Source: Thermoplasmatales archaeon UBA509
GTDB taxonomy: Archaea; Thermoplasmatota; Thermoplasmata; Thermoplasmatales; Thermoplasmataceae
NCBI GenBank assembly: GCA_002498845.1
Contig: DAJC01000010.1
Location: 1 to 36,805 of the forward strand
Direction: 5' to 3'
DNA length: 36,805 bases
Each line of letters begins with the position of its first letter. Position 1 is the first letter of the stretch. The translations under genes and the position numbers were made by a program. The notes beneath the pieces are model-generated. The model had not been told where the DNA came from. It ran no database searches and worked only from the letters and a program-made list of their open reading frames with translations. Positions 14,477-21,834 of the stretch are shown piece by piece.

Positions 14477-15127
14477 ATGAAAATTTCTCCATCCATTATA
14501 TCCTCAAGACTGGAAGTGCTGGGAGAAGAGATTGAAAAATGTGACGCGGCAGGTGCAGATTCGTATCACCTTGATGTCATGGATGGGCATTTTGTCCCCA
14601 ATCTCACAATGGGACCGGATTTGATCAGTGCAGTGAGGCGCAGGACAAAGAAACGTCTTGAATCCCACCTTATGATAGAAAGACCGGACCGGTACTACAG
14701 ATCATTTGTAGAAGCAGGGTCGGATATTCTTCTTATCCATGCTGAATGCCTCGTAAACTTCAAGAAACTCATGAAGGATATTGCTGATTCCGGGGCAGAA
14801 TTCGGCGTTGTTATAAATCCGGAGACCCCCCTGAGTGAAGCTTTGCCTCTCCTTCCGGAGTCAAGGATACTTCTCCTGATGTCAGTGCATCCAGGATTTT
14901 CTGGCCAGAAATTCATTGGGAGTACGGTTGACAAAATCAGGGAGGCGAGATCATATATAGAGAGGAACGGACTGGATACCGAGATAGAGGTGGACGGTGG
15001 AATCAACGATAAAACTGGAAAGTTATGCGCCGATGCCGGGGCAGATATCCTTGTTTCAGCTTCCTACATTTTCTCCGGAAACATCCAGGAAAGAATTGGA
15101 ATATTAAAAAACCTGAAGCAGGACTAA
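14477..15127 (+). CDS. rpe: Ribulose-phosphate 3-epimerase
   Basis: A 216-residue TIM-barrel enzyme that interconverts ribulose 5-phosphate and xylulose 5-phosphate in the cytoplasm. The metal ligands are at H31 and D33 (HLDVMDGHFVPN), H64 (SHLM) and D173 (EVDGGI). The phosphate-binding loop SVHPGFSGQKF is present at about 136-146. Length is normal. ATG 14477 is the only sensible start; there is no ribosome binding site, as expected for a leaderless message. The stop codon abuts that of the convergent oxidoreductase gene. Confidence 0.95.
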   Translation: MKISPSIISSRLEVLGEEIEKCDAAGADSYHLDVMDGHFVPNLTMGPDLISAVRRRTKKRLESHLMIERPDRYYRSFVEAGSDILLIHAECLVNFKKLMKDIADSGAEFGVVINPETPLSEALPLLPESRILLLMSVHPGFSGQKFIGSTVDKIREARSYIERNGLDTEIEVDGGINDKTGKLCADAGADILVSASYIFSGNIQERIGILKNLKQD

Positions 15128-16108
15128 TTATGCAAAATCGATTATTATCCTGCCATCCCTTATTCTGGAATATTCCTCCAGAGCCGCACCAATATCACTG
15201 AAGGCGAATCGCTTCGCTACCGGGACCCTGACGCTGTGTGTCTTCATTATTTCCAGAGTTTCTGTGAGATCTTTCAGGTCACCGCCAGTTGATCCAATGA
15301 TGCTTACTTCCCTTGTGTAAAGGGAAGCTATGTCCAGTTTTGCCTCCCTGCCTGTGAGAACCCCGAATGAGACCAGTGTTCCCCCTGTTTGAATATGCTT
15401 CACTGCATCATCCCAGAACAGTGATCCAAGAGAATTCATCACAATATCTGCCCTGAACTGGTCCGGAATCTTGCCGTCTCCAAAGACTTCTGTGCAGCCA
15501 TATTCCCTGACCCATTCCTTTCGAGATACCCCGTAAACATCCAATCCCATTATCCTGGCGAACTGTATGGCAAATATCCCTGTATTTCCCGAAGCACCGT
15601 AGACCAGCAACTTCTTCCCTGCTGAGGCCCCAGCCCTCTTGAGCGCCCGGTAAGCAGTAAGGGCACCGATGGGGATGCTCACTGCGGTATCGTTGTCTAT
15701 GCTGTCAGGAATTGCTATTGCATTTTTCTCCGGGACAGTAACATACTCTGAGTATCCGCCGTTTGTTACCACTCCCCAGATGCCTCCATTTGTGCACAGG
15801 TGTTCCCTGTGAGTTCTGCACATTTCGCATGTACCGTCGAAAACCCTGTTGTAAACCATAACACGCTGCCCCTTCTTGAATGATCTGGAATCCCTTTCAA
15901 CGATACCTATCACTTCCGAACCCGGGATATGGGGGACGGGCTTGAGATTATACACAATATTCCCATTTATGAGGTTGTAGTCCAGTGGATTGAGGCCTGC
16001 AGCAACCACTTTCACCAGCACATCTTCCCTGCCGGGATCAGTTATCCCGGTCTCCTCTATTCTTACTGCGAAATTCCCGAACCTCGGACCAACAAAAACT
16101 GCTTTCAT
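15128..16108 (-). CDS. MDR-superfamily NAD(P)H oxidoreductase (alcohol dehydrogenase-like)
   Basis: A 326-residue medium-chain dehydrogenase/reductase. The N-terminal GroES-like domain contains HIPGSEVIGIV. A structural-zinc loop follows with C94, C97 and C105 but Asp at the fourth position (D91). A Rossmann domain has GASGNTG at 171-177. The catalytic-zinc cysteine is replaced (AGLNPLDYN at 37-45) and GHE has become GSE, so zinc-dependent alcohol oxidation is unlikely. Quinone-oxidoreductase or enoyl/acryloyl-CoA reductase-like chemistry is more plausible. The frame extends to 16213, but ATG 16108, about 22 nt after a TATATCTAAAT box, gives the usual MKAV start. Confidence 0.85.
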   Translation of the reverse strand: MKAVFVGPRFGNFAVRIEETGITDPGREDVLVKVVAAGLNPLDYNLINGNIVYNLKPVPHIPGSEVIGIVERDSRSFKKGQRVMVYNRVFDGTCEMCRTHREHLCTNGGIWGVVTNGGYSEYVTVPEKNAIAIPDSIDNDTAVSIPIGALTAYRALKRAGASAGKKLLVYGASGNTGIFAIQFARIMGLDVYGVSRKEWVREYGCTEVFGDGKIPDQFRADIVMNSLGSLFWDDAVKHIQTGGTLVSFGVLTGREAKLDIASLYTREVSIIGSTGGDLKDLTETLEIMKTHSVRVPVAKRFAFSDIGAALEEYSRIRDGRIIIDFA

Positions 16109-16120
16109 GATTGAGAAATT

Positions 16121-16135
16121 GAAATTTAGATATAA
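16121..16135 (-). promoter_or_regulatory. TATA box of the MDR oxidoreductase gene
   Basis: The minus strand reads TTATATCTAAATTTC, centred about 20-23 nt before ATG 16108. No ribosome binding site is seen. Confidence 0.45.
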
Positions 16136-16377
16136 CATGTTTGTGGCAGAGAACCTTTGAATAGCTGGCACCAGTGACATTGCATGGTAAAGATTCTGCA
16201 TAGCACTGCCCATGCTTTACAAAATGTGTGTATTCTTCGCGTCTTTTCTATCCCTGTCCTGCATCTTCGTGCATTGAATCTGCGGACTTCTTCTATGTTG
16301 CTGCTGGACATTTCCGGCCATAATACGGCATGATACCCGCCCGCTTTATCTTTCAGCCTGTAGACTTCCTCAGCAAG
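16136..16377. other. Intergenic stretch between MDR gene and xerA
   Basis: No supported gene. A 61-codon minus-strand frame (16126-16311) lacks a ribosome binding site, has a composition unlike its neighbours, and overlaps the MDR promoter. GTAAAG and CTTTAC form a 6-bp inverted repeat with a loop of over 20 nt near 16185-16220. A XerA target site (dif) could lie nearby, but none is recognisable. Confidence 0.25.
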
Positions 16378-16395
16378 TTTTTATACATATTGTAT
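16378..16395 (+). promoter_or_regulatory. xerA promoter with ATACA/TGTAT inverted repeat
   Basis: TTTTTATACATAT (16378-16390) is the only strong TATA element before xerA. It is overlapped by ATACA-TAT-TGTAT (16383-16395), a 5-bp inverted repeat. The predicted transcript start near 16408 would place GTG 16398 outside the message. Confidence 0.45.
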
Positions 16396-16397
16396 TT

Positions 16398-17255
16398 GTG
16401 CGGTTATTGCAACAGAATGGCAGTGAAGTGGACCGGTTCCGTTCCATAATGATAGGGGAAAGGAAGAGTCCTTACACAGTAAAGGAATATACATTTCTGG
16501 CCACAATCTTCATTGACTTTATTGGCAAAAACCTCTCTCAGTGCACTGCTGTTGATGTTGAAAACTTCAAGAATTACCTTGCCACCAGCAAAAAATACTC
16601 AAAAAGCAGCCAGTATCTGGCAATCAAGGCAATTAAGCACTTTTTCAAGGTCATGGACGTACCCCAACCAAGGAATCTCACGTCGCCAAAGAGATCCAAG
16701 AAAGTCCCCAACTACCTCACTGAAAGGGAAATGGGGTTGATGCTGAATGATGAAAACCAGGAGCTGAAAACAAGGCTCATTGTATCAATCCTTGCAAATA
16801 CCGGCATCAGGGTGGGAGAACTATGCCACCTGAACACTGAGGATGTTGACCTTGAGGAAGGCATTCTGCACGTAAGGTCCGGAAAAGGGGACAGGGACAG
16901 GATAGTGCTGCTTCCCGATACAACCGTTTCCCTCATAAGGGAATATCTGAAGTCCAGGAATATCCTTGATGTTGATACGCCATCGCTTCTGGTCAGCCGC
17001 AGGGGAAACAGGTTTGACACTTCGACAATTGAACGAATGATTAGAAATGCAGCCAGAAGTGCAGGAATCCAGAAGAAGGTCACGCCGCATGTCCTGAGGC
17101 ACACCTTTGCCACTGCCATACTCAGGAATGGCGGCGATATAAGATTCATACAGCAGCTTCTGGGGCATGCCAGCCTCAACACCACTGAGATATATACTCA
17201 CATTGACGAGAGTGCGCTTAAGGAGATGTATGAAAAACATCGGCCAAGGTATTAG
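16398..17255 (+). CDS. xerA: Tyrosine recombinase XerA
   Basis: A site-specific recombinase of the archaeal XerA type, which resolves chromosome dimers at a dif site. Up to 285 residues. The N-terminal SAM-like DNA-binding domain spans about 22-90; the catalytic domain follows from about 105. The full active site is present: R138 (TGIRVGEL), K163 (SGKGDRD), H231 and R234 (HVLRH), H257 (LGHASL) and nucleophile Y266 (TEIYTHI). The start is uncertain: GTG 16398 gives this length, but TTG 16407 or GTG 16428 fit the promoter better. No att site, IS ends or phage genes are near, so it is a housekeeping enzyme. Its stop overlaps that of the convergent synthase gene. Confidence 0.92.
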   Translation: MRLLQQNGSEVDRFRSIMIGERKSPYTVKEYTFLATIFIDFIGKNLSQCTAVDVENFKNYLATSKKYSKSSQYLAIKAIKHFFKVMDVPQPRNLTSPKRSKKVPNYLTEREMGLMLNDENQELKTRLIVSILANTGIRVGELCHLNTEDVDLEEGILHVRSGKGDRDRIVLLPDTTVSLIREYLKSRNILDVDTPSLLVSRRGNRFDTSTIERMIRNAARSAGIQKKVTPHVLRHTFATAILRNGGDIRFIQQLLGHASLNTTEIYTHIDESALKEMYEKHRPRY

Positions 17256-18310
17256 CTTGTCCGATCAATTATGTAGTGTGCAAACCAGGCCAGGAAATCC
17301 TTGATTTCTGTGTTGCCCTGCACCTGTGCCAGGTATTCCTTGCTCTTCTCTATGAGTTTAGTCATGAGGTTTCTTGAATATTCATAGGAGCCTGAATCCA
17401 TGACAATTTTTCTCAACCTGTCGAAATCCTCATCTGAAACGTTTCCGGAGCTTATGCATTTCCTTATAAAATCAGCATCCTCACTTCCGGAACGCTCCAT
17501 AGCCTTGAGTATCAGCAGTGTCTTCTTTCCCTCGTTCACGTCGCTCTTTATTGATTTACCGGTTTTCTTTTCATCGCCGAAAAGCCCCAGTATATCATCA
17601 TGAAGCTGGAAGGCTGTTCCCAGAAGCGTGCCGTAGTAGCTCAGGGGAAGTATGTTCTGGGCAGTTCCGCTCAAAAGCGCGCCCATCCTGAGTGGACCCT
17701 CGATGGTATATTTGGCTGTTTTCAGCATGTGGAGCCGTAGCAGGTCCTTCTGTGAAAAATCCGGGTTGTATGATGAGCTGATGTCTATGAGCTGCCCATA
17801 TCCGGTCATCTCTATTATTCTGGAGAGTTCCATGTTGGCTGCCATTGTTTCGTTGGGAGGTAGGCCGCATCCCAGCAGAGCCTGATGTGCGTATGAATCT
17901 GCAAGATCGCCCGCAACGATTGCTATGTTCTCGGATATGCGCCTGGGATCGCTGACAACACCAGTGACCTGGGCTCTTGCTGCAGCATGCAGGCTTGGTT
18001 TGCCCCGCCTTGTTTCGCTCTGATCCATTATGTCATCATGAATCAGGAGGTATGTCTGCGTGAGCTCAATGGAGATAGCAGCCCTGTAGACCCTCTCATC
18101 GTGGGGGGCAAAGAGGTCATGACCCAGAACGACAAGTATTGGCCTGATCCTCTTTCCTCCGTTCATTGTGAAATCCCTGATCATTGACGTGACCGTGACA
18201 CATACAGGATCGCTCTTCATCCCGCCCATTGAGTCAAAATACGCTTTCAGCTCTGTATCAACGCGATCCCTCATGCTCCTGAATTCCATGTCGTAATCCG
18301 ATTTATTCAT
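17252..18310 (-). CDS. idsA: Geranylgeranyl/polyprenyl diphosphate synthase
   Basis: A trans-prenyltransferase of 352 residues that elongates allylic diphosphates with isopentenyl diphosphate, giving precursors for archaeal ether lipids. The first Asp-rich motif is DDIMD (92-96 from ATG 18310) followed by RRGKPSLH. The second is DDILGLFGD near 238. GGKRIRP binds substrate. A Tyr five residues before the first motif suits short-to-medium chains such as C20, but product length is inferred. The frame extends to 18373, but ATG 18310 leaves room for a shared divergent promoter and gives the family N-terminus. Confidence 0.9.
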   Translation of the reverse strand: MNKSDYDMEFRSMRDRVDTELKAYFDSMGGMKSDPVCVTVTSMIRDFTMNGGKRIRPILVVLGHDLFAPHDERVYRAAISIELTQTYLLIHDDIMDQSETRRGKPSLHAAARAQVTGVVSDPRRISENIAIVAGDLADSYAHQALLGCGLPPNETMAANMELSRIIEMTGYGQLIDISSSYNPDFSQKDLLRLHMLKTAKYTIEGPLRMGALLSGTAQNILPLSYYGTLLGTAFQLHDDILGLFGDEKKTGKSIKSDVNEGKKTLLILKAMERSGSEDADFIRKCISSGNVSDEDFDRLRKIVMDSGSYEYSRNLMTKLIEKSKEYLAQVQGNTEIKDFLAWFAHYIIDRTS

Positions 18311-18332
18311 CTCAATGGACTGTGATGTTATG

Positions 18333-18347
18333 TTCACATAAAATTTA
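18333..18347. promoter_or_regulatory. Shared divergent promoter idsA / rnhB
   Basis: ACATAAAATTTAAC lies centrally in the 62-nt space between the two starts. Read leftward it is centred about 27 nt before ATG 18310; read rightward about 30 nt before ATG 18373. One AT-rich block may therefore serve both genes. Confidence 0.5.
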
Positions 18348-18372
18348 ACGCTTTGTCGGGTTATGCCCCTCA

Positions 18373-19029
18373 ATGGAGAAACCCGGGAGAAGCGAACACT
18401 GTGAATGTGGTCTGGACGAGGCCGGCAGAGGTCCGGTTATCGGGCCAATGGTTGTGGCTGTGCTCTGCGCAACAAACGCTGCAATGAAGGAGATTGGAGC
18501 CAGGGATTCCAAAACACTGTCCCCGGCATCCAGGGAGAGTATATTCCAGCGCATAAGGGAATCCGCATCCCAGTATTCTTTCAAAATAATAGGAGTGCAG
18601 GAGATAAACAGGAAGATGGAAACCATGACCCTTAACCAGATCGAGGAGGAGGCCTATGTCACCCTTATTGCGCAATCGGGTTGTGCCGGCACATATTACG
18701 TGGATTCCTTCGACGTGAATGAGGACCGGCTTACGGCCAGGCTTTCCTCCCTGACAGGCAAAAATGTAATATGCAGACACAAGGCGGATGCGCTATTCCC
18801 GGTGGTGTCCGCTGCATCCATAGTAGCCAAGGTCGTGCGGGATTCCGAAATAGAGAAGCTGAAACTGACTTATGGCGACTTTGGATCTGGGTATCCCTCG
18901 GATCCCAGGACCGTAGCGTTCCTTGAACGAAGCATCTCCAGCAATGATGATTTAACGGACATAGTACGTGTGCACTGGGAAACTTACAGGAGGCTTATCT
19001 CCCGCCACTGGACCGGAAGGCTGTTCTGA
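18373..19029 (+). CDS. rnhB: Ribonuclease HII
   Basis: A 218-residue enzyme that cuts RNA in RNA/DNA hybrids, including single ribonucleotides and Okazaki primers. The acidic catalytic residues are D15 and E16 (GLDEAGRGPVIGP), D111 (YVDSF) and D139 in HKADALFP. VSAASIVAKVVRD is the type 2 signature. Length is normal for archaea. It leads a plus-strand run with the TPR gene (15-nt gap) and the XPD-like helicase, suggesting a genome-maintenance operon. Confidence 0.95.
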   Translation: MEKPGRSEHCECGLDEAGRGPVIGPMVVAVLCATNAAMKEIGARDSKTLSPASRESIFQRIRESASQYSFKIIGVQEINRKMETMTLNQIEEEAYVTLIAQSGCAGTYYVDSFDVNEDRLTARLSSLTGKNVICRHKADALFPVVSAASIVAKVVRDSEIEKLKLTYGDFGSGYPSDPRTVAFLERSISSNDDLTDIVRVHWETYRRLISRHWTGRLF

Positions 19030-19044
19030 GGCGGTTTGTAGGTT

Positions 19045-19788
19045 TTGGAATCGGTCAACATTAATATATCCAAACCTTCTGGGGGAACTGTGTCAGATAT
19101 TTTGAAACCATCCGGTAAATCGGAGCAGGCAGATGACTATAACGAGAGGGGCATTTCATACTTCAACCTGAAAAGGTACCCTGATGCCATAAAGGAGTTC
19201 ACAAAGGCCATAAAGCTCATAGAGAATGAGCCGGATTTCTACTTCAACCGCGGACTGGCCTATTATTCAATGAAGATGCTGGACCAGGCAATTAAGGACT
19301 ACAGGAAAAGCATAGAGCTGGATCCGGATCATTCCGACTACTACAACGCCATAGGTGCAGCCTATGAAGACTCAGGGCAGCTGGAGAAGGCACTTGAATC
19401 ATTCAACAAGGCAATATCAATAGAGGGTGACATTCCTGACTATTATTACAACAGGGGAAATGCGTACTGGAAACTGAAGAAGCCAGAGGAGGCCCTGAAA
19501 GATTTCAACAGGGCAGTACAGCTGAACACGACAGACCAGATATTCATTTACCGCAGGCATGAGATCCTCATGTCAATGGGAAGGTACAGGGATGCCATAG
19601 CCGATCTGGACGCTGCCATAAAGATAGTTCCTGACAATTATCAATACTATCTGGCCAAGTCTGAAGCATATGAGAAAATGGGGGATTTCCAGTCTGCCAT
19701 GAAATGCATTGAAGATGCGGAGAAGCTTCTGCCCGATCCTTCCCTGCTCAACGACAGGAAAAAAGAAATATCCAGCAGGATGAATTGA
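19045..19788 (+). CDS. Tetratricopeptide-repeat protein
   Basis: A 247-residue protein made almost entirely of about six tandem TPR units of 34 residues from around residue 28. Clear examples are YNERGISYFNLKRYPDAIKEF, YFNRGLAYYSMKMLDQAI and YYNRGNAYWKLKKPEEAL. TPR arrays are protein-protein scaffolds; no catalytic domain, signal or membrane helix is present. The start is taken as TTG 19045 with AGG just upstream; GTG about 45 nt downstream is possible. Its place between RNase HII and an XPD-like helicase suggests a partner in nucleic-acid processing, which is only inferred. Confidence 0.85.
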   Translation: MESVNINISKPSGGTVSDILKPSGKSEQADDYNERGISYFNLKRYPDAIKEFTKAIKLIENEPDFYFNRGLAYYSMKMLDQAIKDYRKSIELDPDHSDYYNAIGAAYEDSGQLEKALESFNKAISIEGDIPDYYYNRGNAYWKLKKPEEALKDFNRAVQLNTTDQIFIYRRHEILMSMGRYRDAIADLDAAIKIVPDNYQYYLAKSEAYEKMGDFQSAMKCIEDAEKLLPDPSLLNDRKKEISSRMN

Positions 19789-19800
19789 TTCAGTAGTGAT

Positions 19801-21666
19801 GTGTTGAAAGCTGCCTATGAACTCCGGGAGTACCAGAAGAGCCTTGTTGAGTTCATTGTTGACTCACTGAAGACAAGGGGTGGCGCTGCCATTGAGGCAC
19901 CCACAGGATCAGGCAAAACCCTTACAGGACTGGTTGCTGCCATAACCTATGCCAGGGATTCTGGAAAGAAGATACTTTACCTCACAAGAACAAACTCGCA
20001 GCAGGAACAGGTCATAAAGGAGCTCAGGATACTTGCCCCGGAGTCCGGCCTCAAGGCCGTGCCAATTCAGGGAAGGCATAACCTCTGCCCGCTCTACCAG
20101 GAGATTGAGCAGGGAGACAGCATCTCGTCGGATTCACTCTCCAGGTTCTGCAACGGCAGAAAGAAGAAGGTGCGTGAAGGTGACCAGAATGCATGCCGTT
20201 TTTTCAATTCACGGGTGAACTCAAAGGAAAACATGGATAAGATATTCTCGGAAATCCCCACAGCCGAGGAATTCCTGATGTACGGGCTGGAATCAGAGAT
20301 CTGCCCCTATGAATCCCTGAAACTGGCGGCCTCAAAGGCAGACATAGCAATAGCACCATATGCCTTCTTCCTGAATCCGGATGTTGCCGAGCGTTTCTTA
20401 TCGAGATGGGGTGTAGCACGGGAGGATCTTGTCATAGTTCTGGATGAGGCACACAACCTTCCTGATCTTGCCAGGGAGGTCTCCTCCTTCACCATATCCA
20501 TCAACAGCATCAATCTTGCCGAAAAGGAAGCTCTGGAATTCGGGGATGCAGAACTTCAGGAGAGATTCAGGGCCACTGACTTCTGTGAAACGCTGCGAAA
20601 CGGCATCCTGGACCTGTCCAGGGATATGCTGAAGGGGCAGGATGAGGTTCGCATACGATTTGCGGATCTGGTTGAATATTCATCCATAGGTGCGGGCATA
20701 AAGATGGACCAGTTCTGGTCATATGCTGCACTGTTCCATATCTTCGGCGACAACATCACCACGCGCAAGGAAGACATGGGGAGAATCCCAAGATCCCATG
20801 TACTGAGCCTGGCGTCCAGGGTGCTGTCATGGAAAGCAAGCGAGGAGGAGGGCTACGTGGCTATCCTGAACTCCGAAAACAATGGCACAGTGGAAGCTTT
20901 CTGCCTTGAACCCACCGGAATCCTCCAGAGTCTCAGGATGTCACGGACAATTCACATGTCAGGGACTCTTGAACCATTCCAGATATACAAGAACATAACT
21001 GGATTCACAGAAATTGCCACCAGGAAAGTTTCCTCCATATTTCCTGAAGAAAACAAGCTTGTCCTTTATTATGACGGGATCTCAACCAAATATGATTCCT
21101 TTGACGACAGGGAAGCACTGAACATGCGCAACCAGATACAGGATATCGTGCGGTCCACAGGAAAAAAGGCACTGATTTTCTTCACATCCTACAACATAAT
21201 GAACAGGATAATCGACATCGGCTTTGACATTGAATACCTGGCTGAGACAAAAGCCAAGAGCCAGGGCGATCTCATGTCCATGCTGAACAGGTTCAGGAAA
21301 GAGAATCTTCCCATGCTCGCAGTAATGGGAGGACGCCTGTCGGAAGGCATAAATTTTCCGGGCAATGAACTGCAGGTGGTTGTTCTGGCCGGGATTCCTT
21401 ATCCCAGACCGGGTGCAAGGCAGAAGGCACTTTATTCCTATTATCAGTCCGTATACGGGAAAGGGTGGGAATACGCCGTGACATTTCCTGTTGTTATAAA
21501 GATGAGGCAGGCCATCGGAAGGCTCATCAGGAGCGAAAGTGACACTGGCGTTGCAGTTATACTGGACCAGCGGGCAACATATTTCAAGAAGTACATTCCT
21601 GAAATGAGGCTTTCCAGGAATCCTGCGGCAGACGCTTCTCAATTCTTCATCAACAAATCGCACTGA
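19801..21666 (+). CDS. xpd: XPD/Rad3-family Fe-S DNA helicase
   Basis: A 621-residue superfamily 2 helicase moving 5'-3' on DNA. Walker A is PTGSGKT (34-40), Walker B is DEAH (215-218) and motif VI is QAIGRLIRS near 571. Four cysteines, C96, C117, C132 and C168 (in ICPYE), lie between motifs I and II, matching the 4Fe-4S cluster domain of XPD. An Arch-like insertion follows the DEAH box (about 225-340). Length suits archaeal XPD. GTG 19801 begins 12 nt after the TPR gene. A related DinG/FancJ-like helicase is the alternative, but the Fe-S layout favours XPD. Confidence 0.93.
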   Translation: MLKAAYELREYQKSLVEFIVDSLKTRGGAAIEAPTGSGKTLTGLVAAITYARDSGKKILYLTRTNSQQEQVIKELRILAPESGLKAVPIQGRHNLCPLYQEIEQGDSISSDSLSRFCNGRKKKVREGDQNACRFFNSRVNSKENMDKIFSEIPTAEEFLMYGLESEICPYESLKLAASKADIAIAPYAFFLNPDVAERFLSRWGVAREDLVIVLDEAHNLPDLAREVSSFTISINSINLAEKEALEFGDAELQERFRATDFCETLRNGILDLSRDMLKGQDEVRIRFADLVEYSSIGAGIKMDQFWSYAALFHIFGDNITTRKEDMGRIPRSHVLSLASRVLSWKASEEEGYVAILNSENNGTVEAFCLEPTGILQSLRMSRTIHMSGTLEPFQIYKNITGFTEIATRKVSSIFPEENKLVLYYDGISTKYDSFDDREALNMRNQIQDIVRSTGKKALIFFTSYNIMNRIIDIGFDIEYLAETKAKSQGDLMSMLNRFRKENLPMLAVMGGRLSEGINFPGNELQVVVLAGIPYPRPGARQKALYSYYQSVYGKGWEYAVTFPVVIKMRQAIGRLIRSESDTGVAVILDQRATYFKKYIPEMRLSRNPAADASQFFINKSH

Positions 21667-21800
21667 GACTATTTCATGTTAAGCCAAAAATTGCAGATCA
21701 GAGTACATCAGTTAAACCTATACACGCTCCTTCGCCCATATTGCTGCTGACTGTGTTTATATTCAATATTAAAGGTTAATTGAACAGGGAAACTCTACCC

Positions 21801-21810
21801 CATATATTTT
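21801..21810 (+). promoter_or_regulatory. TATA box of the ClC gene
   Basis: CATATATTTT is centred about 29 nt before ATG 21835. There is no ribosome binding site. The rest of the 168-nt gap from the helicase stop holds nothing recognised. Confidence 0.45.
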
Positions 21811-21834
21811 GTATTTCTTAATTATTCAGAAGTG

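Noticed and set aside
16398..17255. XerA as part of an integrated element
   Set aside because: No att repeats, phage genes or unusual base composition surround it, and the protein fits the chromosomal XerA family.
21082..21663. 193-codon minus-strand frame inside the XPD helicase gene
   Set aside because: It is a shadow of a confidently identified gene, with no ribosome binding site or protein-like motif.
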